Shown here piece by piece: positions 1 through 10,851 of a DNA stretch of 64,000 nt. The translations under genes and the position numbers were made by a program. Positions within the stretch are counted from its first letter, which is position 1, and each line of letters starts with the position of its first letter. Origin of the DNA: Tragulus kanchil (Eukaryota; Chordata; Mammalia; Artiodactyla; Tragulidae). Under the pieces are notes generated by a model that was given only the letters and a program-made list of their open reading frames with translations, had not been told where the DNA came from and ran no database searches. The stretch is from assembly GCA_022376925.1 (NCBI GenBank), contig JAIOJX010000032.1, positions 170,587,979-170,651,978 of the forward strand, written 5' to 3'.

Positions 1-1747
1 AGCAACCCTCTGCTCACCAACTCATTGATGAGAATCTTGTTCATCAAGTTGCGAAGCAGGAAGGTGCCTATCTGGGAACCTGCTGCCACTGGCCACCGCG
101 CCCCCCGCCCTCCGCTGCAGATGCCAACCCCCGCGGCGCTGCCCTCCTCGCAACAGCCCCCTCAGCTTCTCACGGAGCCCACCCCGGCCAGCCCGCTCAC
201 CCCGCCCTGCGTCTGTCCTCCTGACTGCTCACGTGGGGCGTATTTACTGCCTCCCTCCCAGCGGCAGGACGCAGGCCCCCCAGTGTCGCGGGTGTAGGTC
301 CGCTCTGCTGCCTGACGCACCGGCGTATGAAAGCACTAGAGCCTGGGGCAGAGGATTCTCACCACACAGCCGCTGAGTTAACAAACAGAGGGCCAGGTGA
401 GGTCTGAGCTGCTCATGCCAAACTGTGAAGCCAGATAGAAGAAAGGAAAAAACAACAAAAAAAGGAAACTTCAAATTTCAGATCTGAGCTCAGAGCTTCA
501 TGCTTTGAAATCCCTCGCTCAGATTAAAAGCTACTCGCAACTGTGGTGCGGCATTTCACCCTAGAGTCCACGAGGAGGCTTGTGCTGTTTTGTAAATAAA
601 CAGTTTTCAGGGAGACCTGTTTGATCGTTTGGACGAGATTTCCTATTTCAAACATGGGAGACAACTTAGGATGAAGCTAATGACACACAATATGTGTTCA
701 TGGACCTGAAACATGTCACACGTCCTCCGTAGAGCCAAGTGAACAGATGCGTGGACTCACAGGCCCGTCTGCAGAGCCTCCACACAGGCTGCCCTGAAAG
801 GCAGGGCTCCCCGGGACGGGAGGCACTGGCCGGGCGCCTCGGCTGCCTCTCACATTGCTCTCAGGGTCCCGGGTTCCCTCCAACGCACGGCTCCTTCCCG
901 AGCTGAGCTGCAGGCCGGGGACGGAGCCTCCAGGGAGGCAGAAAGGAGGGCCTGCGGAGCGCAGGCAGCAGACCAGCCCCCTCGACTGTTCCCGGCGAGG
1001 AAGGCGGCGACCTGAACAGGCAAGTCCGGGATGGGCAAATCCTGGAGCCGCAGAACAGAGTCTCTGTCACCAGGGGCAGGGGGAGAGGGGTGGGGTGGGG
1101 AGCAGGCGCCCCACTGACGGGAACGCCTCCTGGGCCGACCCGTGCTCCGAGCACAGGGTGACTGCGCGCTCGGTGAAGAGGCCAGACCACTGAAGCACGC
1201 GCTCCGGAGGGGAGAGCCTATGGCACGTGGACTGTATCTCAACTTAAAGACTACTCTACACTAACTGTGTAAGATGGTTCCATGTTGGCTTGGTTCATTT
1301 GTGACATTTATGTGCAGTGTCATGCACTTCAAAACCTAAGAGTAAAACCCAGCGTGGCTGGGCCGGCGGCTGAGGGAGGGCCTGAGGGGAGGCACAGCCA
1401 GGTGTCTCTAGCAGAACACGCTCGCGGCCGGCCGGCTGGAATCGCATGCGTGCACAGAGGGAGCGTGTCTCCTCTTTCCTCCACACAGGCCACGCTGCGT
1501 GTGCACGCTGACCCACGGCTTTCCGGCGGTCACCAGCAGCACACCCTGGGCGCTTCTCCAAGTCAGCCTGCGGGGACGCTCTGCAGGGCGACACCACCTC
1601 CACGTGGGGCTGGCCGGTCTGCTCCTGGCCGGTGAGGCTAGCTTCGGCTGACGTAGCCACACCCCGCGGGGAGCGCTCCTGAGAGCACCTTCGCCCGCCT
1701 AGGCGAGCGCACAGCAAGCCGGCGGCTGGGCCAGGGGTGACGTCCGT
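1..1747. other. GC-rich non-coding DNA, no gene recognised
   Basis: No exon, RNA gene or repeat that I can name. Bases 1-300 and 780-1240 are GC-rich, with overlapping open frames on both strands, which is typical of composition rather than coding. Bases 440-700 are AT-rich and contain an AATAAA-like hexamer near 595, but nothing upstream suggests a transcript end. Confidence 0.5.
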
Positions 1748-1868
1748 TGAAAACATGTTGCTGTTCCATCACCCAGTCATGTCCACTCTTTGCGACCCCA
1801 TGGCCCACCGCACACCAGGCCTCCCTGACCTTCACCTTCTCCCCGAGTTTGCTCACACTCACGTCCAC
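1748..1868 (-). mobile_element. BovB LINE 3'-end fragment
   Basis: About 120 bp match the antisense of the BovB 3' terminus as I know it: the GTTGCTGTTCC...CTTTGCGACCCCATGG segment followed by the CTCCCCGAGTTTGCTCACACTCACGTCC-like part (abbreviated here). It is a short 5'-truncated copy, as expected for RTE elements. BovB is characteristic of ruminants, so it helps identify the host lineage. Confidence 0.75.
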
Positions 1869-2758
1869 ACAGAATCTCTGCCAGACATCTCTCTAAAAGG
1901 CTGTCCACTGAGTCTGCCTCCAGCGGCCAGCGGCCTAAGAAACGAACACGACTTCAGAGGACAGCAGCTGGCCCTGCTCAAATGCGGCCGCGCTGACGTA
2001 ACGTCAGCCTCGACTGTGTCTCCTGGAGGGCACTGCTGGCCGCGGACGAGCAAGCCCCAGGCTGCCCTGGGGACACGAGCGGGTGCTTGTGCCCTGAAGA
2101 GCCGCCGGCAGGCGCGGCCACGCGAGGCAGGAGGGCCCCGCCACTGGCCACCCACCCGAGACGGAGAGGCCTTCTCGGCGGGCGGCTCTGCGGAGGCTGC
2201 CACCCCAACGTCTTACTGCGGAGATGCTCGGGCACCTCCAGCGTCCACAGCACTGTGCCTCGCGTGGCACAACACGGGGCGGAGGGGGGACCGTCCTCAC
2301 CCGCAGGGAGCCCTGCGGACGGCGGCAGGAAGGCGGGCGCGCCAGGACCAACAGGTGCCACCAGAGGCAGACGCGGGAGGCACCGCCCGAGAGGTCCAGA
2401 GGGCTAACGACCCTCACAGCCGGAGGCCCGCGCCCCTGCGCTGGGCAGACGGGGCTTGCTAGCGGGACACGGGGCAGGGTTCCGGCGCAGGCTGAGGAGG
2501 ACCAGGCGGAGACCCCGTCAGACGGGCGCGAGGGGGTGGGTCCTGCCAGGCGGGCTGGGCGTCGGCCGGGAGCGGCCTGGGGGAAGGCTGGCCCGAGCCC
2601 CTGACCGGAGGCGGGTCCTGGGAAGGCAGACAGCGCCCTGACTCTCACGGCTCCAGCGAGTACACACAGGGGCTCCGCAAAGCGGCGGCACTCCACCCCG
2701 AGGTCGCACCTCTTCCCGTCGGGTGAGGAGGTCCACAGGGATCAGCTGCTCCCTCATC
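1869..2758. other. CpG-rich block (CpG-island-like)
   Basis: This stretch is GC-rich and dense in CpG dinucleotides between about 1980 and 2740, with GCGGCCGC at its left end. Overlapping open frames on both strands reflect base composition. No splice-bounded exon or repeat is recognised. It could be a promoter-associated or orphan CpG island. Confidence 0.4.
1992..2008. promoter_or_regulatory. CRE-like perfect palindrome
   Basis: GCTGACGTAACGTCAGC is a perfect 17 bp palindrome. It contains TGACGT and ACGTCA half-sites, the recognition core of CREB/ATF bZIP factors, separated by one base, and lies in a CpG-rich block. The spacing is not the canonical TGACGTCA, so binding is only an inference. 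Confidence 0.35.
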
Positions 2759-3384
2759 TCAGGCAGTTTAAAGCCTTTTCAGAAAGCCCTTGCTCAGAAA
2801 TTAGGCGAGAAAAAAAGAGAAATGAACAGCACCCAGATTGGAAAGGAAGAAGCAAAACTATTTCCATTTTCAGATGACATAATCGTGTGTACAGAATGTA
2901 CTAGGGAAATCAACTAAAAGCAAGCTGAAGTACTAGACTTGCTCAGTAAGACTGAAGGATATAATATCAACATAGAAAACCCAGTTGCATTTCTATACAC
3001 TAGCAGTGAACAATTCAAAAATAAAATTAAAAAAACAAGCAAATCATAAGCGTATTAAAAAGGATATAATATCTAGGAATAAATATAACCAAAGGAGGGC
3101 TTAATGTATATTCTGAAAATTATAAAACACTGTTGAAGACATTAAAGATTCAGATAAGTTGGCAGATACCCATGCCTATGGAACGGAAGGCTTAACACTG
3201 CTAACATGATAATACCTCTCAAACCACAGACTCATCTCAACCCAGACCCTCATCCCAGCTTGGTTTCTTTCTTATAGAAATTAATAAGCTGAACCTAAAA
3301 TTCATACTGAAATAGAAGGGACTCAGAATAGACAAAACAATCCTGAAAAAGAACAAAGCTGGAGGACTCACACTTCCTTATTTC
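2759..3384 (+). mobile_element. L1 LINE, ORF2 fragment (left part)
   Basis: Sense-strand L1 ORF2 sequence downstream of the catalytic reverse-transcriptase core. It covers the stretch encoding the equivalents of 'AKLFPFSDDIIVCTE' and the following 'NIENPVAFLYTSS'-like segment. Frames are broken by stops and indels, so it is an inactive fossil. A SINE interrupts it at 3398, and L1 resumes at 3797 after the target-site repeat. Confidence 0.75.
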
Positions 3385-3796
3385 AAAACTTACTGCACGG
3401 CTTCCCCTGGTGGTCCAGTGGGTAAGGACACCGCCTTGCAGTGCAAGGGGCGCCAGTTCGATCCCTGGCCTGGGAAGATCCCACGTGCCGCGGAGCGGCT
3501 GGACCGATGTGTCCACTGACCAAGCCAGAGCTCTGGAGCGCATGCGCCTGGAGCCGGCGCTCTGCAACAACGGACGCCACCGCGATGGGAGGCCCACGGG
3601 AGCCAAAGAGCAAAGACGGATGAACATAGAGAAACGAAAGACCAATAGAAGTGGACCGCCTGCTCCCCTCCCTCCCCAACCTGACCCCCGCCCAAAATAA
3701 ATAAATAAATAAATCTTTAAAAAAAAAAAATGTCTCTCCCTTTGGTTGTCGCATTACCTGAAATTTCCATTATTAAAAAAAAAAAAACTTACTGCA
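3385..3796 (+). mobile_element. T+ type tRNA-derived SINE with 3' extra segment
   Basis: A full-length SINE starts at 3398. Its tRNA-like head has a box A-like TGGTCCAGTGGG and a box B-like AGTTCGATCCC. Its tail has overlapping AATAAA hexamers, then TCTTT, then A residues to 3730. A 44 bp non-SINE segment (3731-3774) and a second A-run follow. The repeat AAAACTTACTGCA flanks the whole block at 3385-3397 and 3784-3796. SINE plus extra segment therefore inserted together into an L1, which fits 3' transduction. The SINE resembles CHR-type families in its head, but I do not recognise its body as a named subfamily. Confidence 0.85.
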
Positions 3797-4365
3797 AATG
3801 CATCAAGGTGCTGCAGTGCCAGCAGGAAGCACAGACGTGCCGTCAGTGAGACAGAACGGGGAGTTCAGACAGAAACGCTTGTACTTACGATCAACGGACT
3901 CCTGACAGGGGCCAAGACCACGGACGGGACAGGAGGGTCTGTCCTCAGGCCGGCGGTCCCGCCACTGCTACAGAACGCAGCAGGCTCTGCCCCGGCTGGT
4001 CTCTCCACCGCTCCTGTCGGCCGTGCCGGCGGCCACTGCCAAGAACCGCGGGGACACCATGCGGCACCCCCCGGCACAGGAACCACCGCTTCACTGAGAA
4101 CAGGTGGGAGGGCTCGCAGTCCTCCCTGGCTGACAAGCCTTCTCTGTCTTTCAATGTACAGTGTGATACTGGACACACAAAGAAGGTTTTGCGCAATACA
4201 CACGCGTGGTAAGAAGACAACCACAAACCCAGAGCCCACTGAGCATTCCCAGCCACCTGTGTGCTCCCTCCTCAGCCATCCTCCTGCCTCGCGTCAAGAG
4301 GAAGAGTCAGTCTCAACTTCGTGTTTGTAATTCTCTTACTATCATACATTTTTCTTCTTAATATG
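3797..4365 (+). mobile_element. L1 remnant continuing after SINE, then unassigned sequence
   Basis: The first ~130 bp after the SINE continue the interrupted L1 ORF2 alignment, ending near the segment equivalent to GGGGCCAAGACCA. From about 3940 to 4365 the sequence is GC-rich and I cannot assign it. A 194-codon open frame crosses this region, but it starts in the SINE tail and runs through L1, so I do not call it a gene. Confidence 0.5.
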
Positions 4366-4369
4366 CTTT

Positions 4370-4612
4370 GGCTCTTTTTAACCTCATAAAAATGAGGACC
4401 GTATGTCGCCCCCTGCCATCAGATTACGGCCACCCACGTGTGCTGTGTGCAACTGACACACTGCGTTTGCGTTCACTACAGCGTCGTACTCCACAGGGAG
4501 GCATCTGTCTGTCTATCACGTGGCTTCCACTTTTCGCTATCACGGACGGTCTGTTCCGAACACTCTGGAGCACCTGTCCCGGGGACCTTGTGTAAGTTTC
4601 CTAGGGTACATG
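4370..4612 (-). mobile_element. L1 3'-region fragment, antisense
   Basis: Degenerate antisense L1 3'-end sequence, recognisable by the segment around the TCGTACTCCACAGGGAGG and TTTTCGCTATCACGG motifs. These correspond to the conserved 'GTAGTATTCCA...TTTGCTATTA' tail of mammalian L1. Near-identical copies lie at 5472-5714 and 6590-6832 because of duplications D1 and D2. Confidence 0.55.
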
Positions 4613-5715
4613 CTCTAGATCAGGGACTAGGTTAAGCAAACTGTAACCTATGGATCATACATAGTCAGTAGCCTGTTGCCACCGCGATGGGAGGCCAACA
4701 GGAGCCAAAGAACAAAGACGGATGAACATAGAGAAACGAAAGACCAATAGAAGTGGACCGCCTGCTCCCCTCCCTCCCCAACCTGACCCCCGCCCAAAAT
4801 AAATAAATAAATAAATCTTTAAAAAAAAAAAATGTCTCTCCCTTTGGTTGTCGCATTACCTGAAATTTCCATTATTAAAAAAAAAAAAACTTACTGCAAA
4901 TGCATCAAGGTGCTGCAGTGCCAGCAGGAAGCACAGACGTGCCGTCAGTGAGACAGAACGGGGAGTTCAGACAGAAACGCTTGTACTTACGATCAACGGA
5001 CTCCTGACAGGGGCCAAGACCACGGACGGGACAGGAGGGTCTGTCCTCAGGCCGGCGGTCCCGCCACTGCTACAGAACGCAGCAGGCTCTGCCCCGGCTG
5101 GTCTCTCCACCGCTCCTGTCGGCCGTGCCGGCGGCCACTGCCAAGAACCGCGGGGACACCATGCGGCACCCCCCGGCACAGGAACCACCGCTTCACTGAG
5201 AACAGGTGGGAGGGCTCGCAGTCCTCCCTGGCTGACAAGCCTTCTCTGTCTTTCAATGTACAGTGTGATACTGGACACACAAAGAAGGTTTTGCGCAATA
5301 CACACGCGTGGTAAGAAGACAACCACAAACCCAGAGCCCACTGAGCATTCCCAGCCACCTGTGTGCTCCCTCCTCAGCCATCCTCCTGCCTCGCGTCAAG
5401 AGGAAGAGTCAGTCTCAACTTCGTGTTTGTAATTCTCTTACTATCATACATTTTTCTTCTTAATATGCTTTGGCTCTTTTTAACCTCATAAAAATGAGGA
5501 CCGTATGTCGCCCCCTGCCATCAGATTACGGCCACCCACGTGTGCTGTGTGCAACTGACACACTGCGTTTGCGTTCACTACAGCGTCGTACTCCACAGGG
5601 AGGCATCTGTCTGTCTATCACGTGGCTTCCACTTTTCGCTATCACGGACGGTCTGTTCCGAACACTCTGGAGCACCTGTCCCGGGGACCTTGTGTAAGTT
5701 TCCCTAGGGTACATG

Positions 5716-5949
5716 CTCTAGATCAGGGGACTAGGATAAGCAAACTGTAACCTATGGATCATACATAGTCAGTAGCCTGTTTCTGTAGGCCCTCAAACTT
5801 AAAGTGCTTTTTAGACTTTTAAAAGAGTCGAACGAACAAATGAAACAAGACAACTATATGACAAGACTCTACACTGCCTACAAAACCTACACTATTTACC
5901 ACTTTACAGAAGAATTAGCCAACTCCTGCCCTGAACTCTGGCCTAGAGG
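5716..5949. mobile_element. hAT-Charlie-type non-autonomous DNA transposon
   Basis: About 220 bp resemble an old mammalian hAT MITE: the head is similar to 'AGGGGACT...GCAAACTGTAACC' and the tail to 'TTTACAGAAGAATTAGCCAACTCCTG'. The flanks CTCTAGAT (5716-5723) and GCCTAGAG (5942-5949) fit the 8 bp TCTAGA-like target preference known for Charlie elements. It interrupts an antisense L1. Duplicate copies are at ~4613-4677 (cut off) and 6834-7067. I cannot give the exact family name. Confidence 0.6.
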
Positions 5950-6388
5950 GCACAGCGATGGCTGTTTTGCAGGGTGTGGGCCAGCTCACAAGTTTCTGCT
6001 AACCCACACCCTCACCAACACTGGGCATCATTAGACATCTTCTTTCCAACAGCCTAGCAGGTACGACGGTCCCCTCGCTTCCTCACTCTGATGATTCAAC
6101 AGGTCTAGCGTCCTTTCCTATGCTTGCGGGTTGCTTGTGCTTTTCCTCCTGTTGAAATACCTCTTTGTGTCTTTGAAATTTATAATTGGATTACTGGTCT
6201 TTTAAATTATTGATTTGTAGGGGTTATTCATATGTTCTGGCTGCTAATCTTTTGTTAGTTATATGTATATGCTTTTCCCTTAGGCTGTGCTTCACATTAA
6301 CTTTCTACATTTTAATGAAGCAAAGTTCTTAAAGCTAATGTAGTCAAATGTACCCTTTTAAAGGGTATCTTTATCTGTACGTTGGCCC
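5950..6388 (-). mobile_element. L1 3'-region fragment, antisense
   Basis: AT-rich antisense L1 sequence continuing the fragment left of the hAT element. It includes ACCCTCACCAACACTGGGCAT and the T-rich TTGAAATTTATAATTGGATT and TTCATATGTTCTGGCTGCTA segments typical of old L1 tails read backwards. The copy at 7068-7506 is part of D2. Confidence 0.6.
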
Positions 6389-6542
6389 TTTTTTTTTTAA
6401 AAGATTTATTTATTTATTTTGGAGGTGGGTGGGGTGGGGAGAGAGGGGAGCAGGCGGGCCACTTCTTTGTTCTTTGGCTCGTGTGGGCCTCCCACTGCGG
6501 TGGCCTCTGTTGTCACAGAGTACCGGCTCTGGGCGCACGCGC
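6389..6542 (-). mobile_element. SINE (T+ family), cut off at duplication junction
   Basis: This is the 3' part of the same SINE found complete at 7507-7799, in minus orientation: T-run, TTTATTTATTTATTTT, then the body. It stops abruptly at GCGCACGCGC, where 44 bp of corrupted sequence (6543-6586) precede the second copy of D2. The truncation is best explained by the duplication artefact. Confidence 0.85.
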
Positions 6543-7506
6543 CCAGTTTAAGTTCTATTCTTCCCAGGCCAGGGTGAATGGCATTGTTTGGCTCTTTTTA
6601 ACCTCATAAAAATGAGGACCGTATGTCGCCCCCTGCCATCAGATTACGGCCACCCACGTGTGCTGTGTGCAACTGACACACTGCGTTTGCGTTCACTACA
6701 GCGTCGTACTCCACAGGGAGGCATCTGTCTGTCTATCACGTGGCTTCCACTTTTCGCTATCACGGACGGTCTGTTCCGAACACTCTGGAGCACCTGTCCC
6801 GGGGACCTTGTGTAAGTTTCCCTAGGGTACATGCTCTAGATCAGGGGACTAGGATAAGCAAACTGTAACCTATGGATCATACATAGTCAGTAGCCTGTTT
6901 CTGTAGGCCCTCAAACTTAAAGTGCTTTTTAGACTTTTAAAAGAGTCGAACGAACAAATGAAACAAGACAACTATATGACAAGACTCTACACTGCCTACA
7001 AAACCTACACTATTTACCACTTTACAGAAGAATTAGCCAACTCCTGCCCTGAACTCTGGCCTAGAGGGCACAGCGATGGCTGTTTTGCAGGGTGTGGGCC
7101 AGCTCACAAGTTTCTGCTAACCCACACCCTCACCAACACTGGGCATCATTAGACATCTTCTTTCCAACAGCCTAGCAGGTACGACGGTCCCCTCGCTTCC
7201 TCACTCTGATGATTCAACAGGTCTAGCGTCCTTTCCTATGCTTGCGGGTTGCTTGTGCTTTTCCTCCTGTTGAAATACCTCTTTGTGTCTTTGAAATTTA
7301 TAATTGGATTACTGGTCTTTTAAATTATTGATTTGTAGGGGTTATTCATATGTTCTGGCTGCTAATCTTTTGTTAGTTATATGTATATGCTTTTCCCTTA
7401 GGCTGTGCTTCACATTAACTTTCTACATTTTAATGAAGCAAAGTTCTTAAAGCTAATGTAGTCAAATGTACCCTTTTAAAGGGTATCTTTATCTGTACGT
7501 TGGCCC

Positions 7507-7799
7507 TTTTTTTTTTAAAAGATTTATTTATTTATTTTGGAGGTGGGTGGGGTGGGGAGAGAGGGGAGCAGGCGGGCCACTTCTTTGTTCTTTGGCTCGT
7601 GTGGGCCTCCCACTGCGGTGGCCTCTGTTGTCACAGAGTACCGGCTCTGGGCGCACGCGCTCCGGAGCTCTGGCTCGGTAATTGGACACATCGGTCCAGC
7701 CACTCCGTGGCACGTGGGATCTTCCCAGGCCAGGGATCGAACCGGCACCCCTTGCACTGCAAGGCGGTGTCCTTACCCACTGGACCACCAGGGAAGCCC
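7507..7799 (-). mobile_element. SINE (T+ family), full length
   Basis: Complete minus-strand copy. From the right it has a head with box A and box B (GGTTCGATCCC on the minus strand), the body with GAGCGCGTGCGCCC, and an AATAAA-rich tail ending in TCTTTTAAAA. ACGTTGGCC at 7498-7506 recurs at 7801-7809 as target-site repeat, so the insertion is clean and fairly recent. Confidence 0.9.
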
Positions 7800-7809
7800 T
7801 ACGTTGGCC

Positions 7810-8586
7810 TTTTTTAAAAATATTCAGATTAGCTTATGGGTGATACTGATGAAAAAGGACAACCTAGTGGCTAGAAAACCACTGTGAACGCAGCTCTGTT
7901 TCTACCACAGAGTGATTTCCATAGGAAGGATATTCTCCTCAAAGAATGAGCCACCAACTATGCTGACAGGCTCATGCTGCACAATGGAAACATCCTCCCT
8001 GAGCAAGAGCTTGTTTAAGACAGAAATTACACAGACGCCAGGCAGGGCCCAGCGGGCGATCCCACGCCCTTCTCTATCAGTGAGATGGCTGATGTGGGTC
8101 TTTGCCGGCCCAGGTCCTCTCTGGTGTCAGGACTGGTGGGTGAATGAACACTCAGGTTTGCTGACGATCCCTGGCTCTGCCAACGATCAAGGTCCCTGTA
8201 AGAAGTCAGTTCTGAGTGGAAGAGTAAGAATCACCTAATCACCTCCTAAAACAACTAAGACAATAAGATGACCTCTTTAAGTCATAAAAGAAGACAATCC
8301 TCCACCTACTGTGTCCTGAGGACAAGGGAGTTAAGGATTTAGCAAACCCATCAGTGGAGACAAATGTCCCACAGCCAGCTCAGAGGCAGGTAGCCAGCAC
8401 TGCCACAGCTGGATGCTGGTGGGCATATCACCCGAGGACACGTAAGGTCAGGCAGAAAGAGAGCCACTGCGGTGAACCTGCTGCGGACACCCTCCCACCT
8501 GCACAGCAGGGATGGTGAGAGCCTCAAGATCACCGCAGGAAAACACACGTCTACTCACAGGGTTACAGTCTTCAAAAGCAGCAAGT
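7810..8586. other. Unassigned single-copy sequence
   Basis: I see no repeat I can name and no convincing exon. Base composition is moderate. Open frames are around 60-110 codons and occur on both strands. Confidence 0.4.
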
Positions 8587-8893
8587 GGGGCTTCCCTGGT
8601 GGCCCAGTGGGTAAGGACACCGCCTTGCAGTGCAAGGGGCGCTGGTTCACTCCCTGGCCTGGAAAGATCCCACGTGCTGCAGAGCGGCTGGACCGATGTG
8701 TCCAATTACCGAGCCAGAGCTCCGGAGCGCATGCGCCCAGAGCCGGTGCACTGCAACAAGAGGCCGCTGCGATGGGAGGCCCGCACGGGCCAAAGAACAA
8801 AGACGGATGAAAATAGAGAAATGAAAGACCAGTGGAAGTGGCCCACCCGCCCCCTCCCTCCCCAACCCGCTCCCCTCCCCCCACCCAAAAAAA
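8587..8893 (+). mobile_element. SINE (T+ family)
   Basis: Plus-strand copy with a complete head (GGTGGCCCAGTGGGTAAGG, box B altered to GGTTCACTCCC) and body. The AATAAA/TCTTT tail is missing and replaced by CCCACCCAAAAAAAA. AAAAGCAGCAA occurs on both sides (8576-8586 and 8890-8900) as target-site repeat. Confidence 0.88.
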
Positions 8894-9984
8894 AGCAGCA
8901 AAGGAGGACACAAGTCTGTCCTCCAATCAATGGGTACATGAGTATCAGTGAAAATTTATCTTTCCTACTATTCACCCTTGTAAGCCAGTTTGACTCCTCT
9001 CTGAAATCAGGTGGGATGTACATAAAATAGGCAGACTCAAAACTGCTCACAACATTAAGAACAGATATGAGTGATGTCAGTGAAGACGACTAAGGGGCTC
9101 CAAAAGTCCATCCTTCAATAGACTCAAGAGAAAAGATGGCACGACCTGTCAGAAACAACTTGCGTGGAACTCTAAAAACTAACCAAAAGCTTCCAGCAAT
9201 CAATCAGAGGAACCCTTAATTAAGAGACGCCTGTGGAACCTCGGTGAGGACCGTGAGCGCTGTGGTGCTTTACCTGAGCCCGGCGCCCTCCCCCAGGAGG
9301 CAGTGGCCAGGAAGGTAAGAGCCTGCGGCCCCCAGTGCAGGGAGGCTGGGGCAGGGGAAGCAGAGCTCACCTGCAAGCCCTTCAGTGGGGCCCGGCTCAA
9401 ACGGCTGGCCTTGACCTCATCAGACGCGGAGCCCTGCCAGCGCCGAGGCACCCACAGGCTGGGCCAGCGGGCACATACTGAACATACTCACAGACAAGTG
9501 TATTAGCTGCCACCACCTGGGCAACCAGTAATGCTTGAAGCAAACAACAGACAAACCAAAAGGGTGTCAGGAAATAAGGGCTCTGAAACGCTGCAGGGCG
9601 CTCCCAGGATCCTCGAAGGCCATGCGTTGGCTCAGGGCTGTGTGCACACCCAGGGAAGACCCACGAAGACCCTGAGTGCTCACCGCTGGCCGACCTTCAC
9701 GCCCTGCATGAGCAGGAAGCGAATGCTGAGGCAGAGCTGTCGTGTGGGGGGCAGGTGCTGGAAACACACCCCAGCACTCCCAGAGAGCCTCTACCAAGAG
9801 ACGCAGAGGCCATTCTGACTGCAGACACTTAGAGACGTCTCCGTCTGATTCCTAGCAGGACAGATACTAGCGAACAGAGACTTAAGACGACCACACACGA
9901 TAAAGAATATGCACTTTACAAAAGTAGCTCAAAAAAGTCATTATGCAAACAGTAACTATAGCAAGTAGCAACAGACACTGGGGA
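8894..9984. other. Unassigned sequence
   Basis: Moderately GC-rich between 9230 and 9480, otherwise mixed. No exon with supporting splice sites and no named repeat recognised. The right edge grades into HAL1-like sequence. Confidence 0.4.
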
Positions 9985-10391
9985 GAATCTCATTTCCAGA
10001 TCTGCCATATTATAATGTTCAAAATGCCTATTTTCAACAAAAGATTATAAGTCAGGCAAGAAATAGGAAGCGTGGACCATACAGGAAAAAAAGCAATTAA
10101 TAGAAACTGTCTAGGAGGAACCCAGACATTAGACTTACTATATCCAAGAACCAGAAGAAACCATGAGAACAATGTCTCATGAAATAGAAAATACCAATAC
10201 AGACAAAGTTGAAAGGGAACCAAATGGAGACCCAGAAGCTGAAAAGCACAATAATGGAAATTTCAAAAATTCCATAAAGGGGCTCAACAGGAGAACTTAG
10301 TAGACAGAAGAAAGAATTAAGGAACTTGAAGACATGTCAATTAAGATTTGAAGATAAGATGATTGAGTTTATCCAGAAAAGAAGGGTCCGC

Positions 10392-10538
10392 AGAGGAGGA
10401 GACAGTTGGAGGGCATCACCGACTCAATGGACATGAGTTTGCGCAAACTCCAGGAAAGAGTGAAGGATAGGGAAGCCTGGTGGGCTGAAGTTCACGCGTT
10501 TGCAAAGAGACAGACACAACTGAGTGACTGAGCAACAG
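10392..10538 (+). mobile_element. BovB 3'-end fragment
   Basis: Sense BovB terminus with the conserved GGCATCACCGACTCAATGG and ATGAGTTTG motifs, ending in a GACACAACTGAGTGACTGAG tail like that shared by BovB and Bov-A SINEs. It lies within HAL1. The copy at 11563-11709 belongs to D3. Confidence 0.85.
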
Positions 10539-10703
10539 CAAGTCTAAGTAACAGAAGGAAGAAATAATAAGGAAAAATGCAAAGAACTTAAGACCCCTGG
10601 GGCACCATCAATTAAACAAATACATACATTATTCCGGGAGTCCTGGAAAGGAGAGGAGGGAGACAGAAAGGGGGAAAGACTATTTTAAAAGATAATGGAT
10701 GGG

Positions 10704-10851
10704 AATTCCCTGGTGGTCCAGTGGCTATGACATTCCACTCCCAATGCAGGGGGCCCAGGTTCGATCCCTGGTCAGAGAACGAGATCCCACATGCTGCAAC
10801 TAAAGATCTCATGTGCCGTAACGAAGACCCAGTGCAGCCAAATAAATAAAT
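10704..10851 (+). mobile_element. CHR-2-type SINE
   Basis: tRNA-derived SINE beginning GGGAATTCCCTGGTGGTCC, with box B AGGTTCGATCCC, the AACGAAGACCCAGTGCAGCC segment and an AAATAAATAAATT tail. It resembles the cetartiodactyl CHR family. The duplicate at 11875-12022 differs by two transitions (GGCTATGACATT against GGCTACGACGTT), both at CpG sites. Confidence 0.85.

Larger units (their letters stand above)
3576..5781 (+). repeat. Direct duplication D1, ~1.10 kb x2
   Basis: Bases 3576-4677 recur at 4678-5781 (offset 1102 to 1104). The unit starts in the middle of the SINE body and ends inside a hAT-type element, so it follows no element boundary. Single-base deletions cluster at the end of the first copy (TTTCCTAGG against TTTCCCTAGG, CAGGGACT against CAGGGGACT). 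The copies abut at 4677/4678 with no target-site repeat. I read this as a probable assembly duplication. L1, SINE and transduced sequence in 4678-5715 duplicate those listed to the left. Confidence 0.95.
5469..7660 (+). repeat. Direct duplication D2, ~1.07 kb x2
   Basis: Bases 5469-6542 recur at 6587-7660 (offset 1118). The junction at 6543-6586 contains CTTCCCAGGCCAGGG, which belongs to the SINE further right (about 7721-7736). The end of the first copy is therefore a collapsed version of what follows the second copy. D1 and D2 overlap, so ~310 bp (4368-4677) exist three times. Confidence 0.95.

Noticed and set aside
3746..5432. Pair of identical 194-codon frames that look like a tandem gene family
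   Set aside because: They begin in a SINE tail and run through L1. The pair exists only because of duplication D1.
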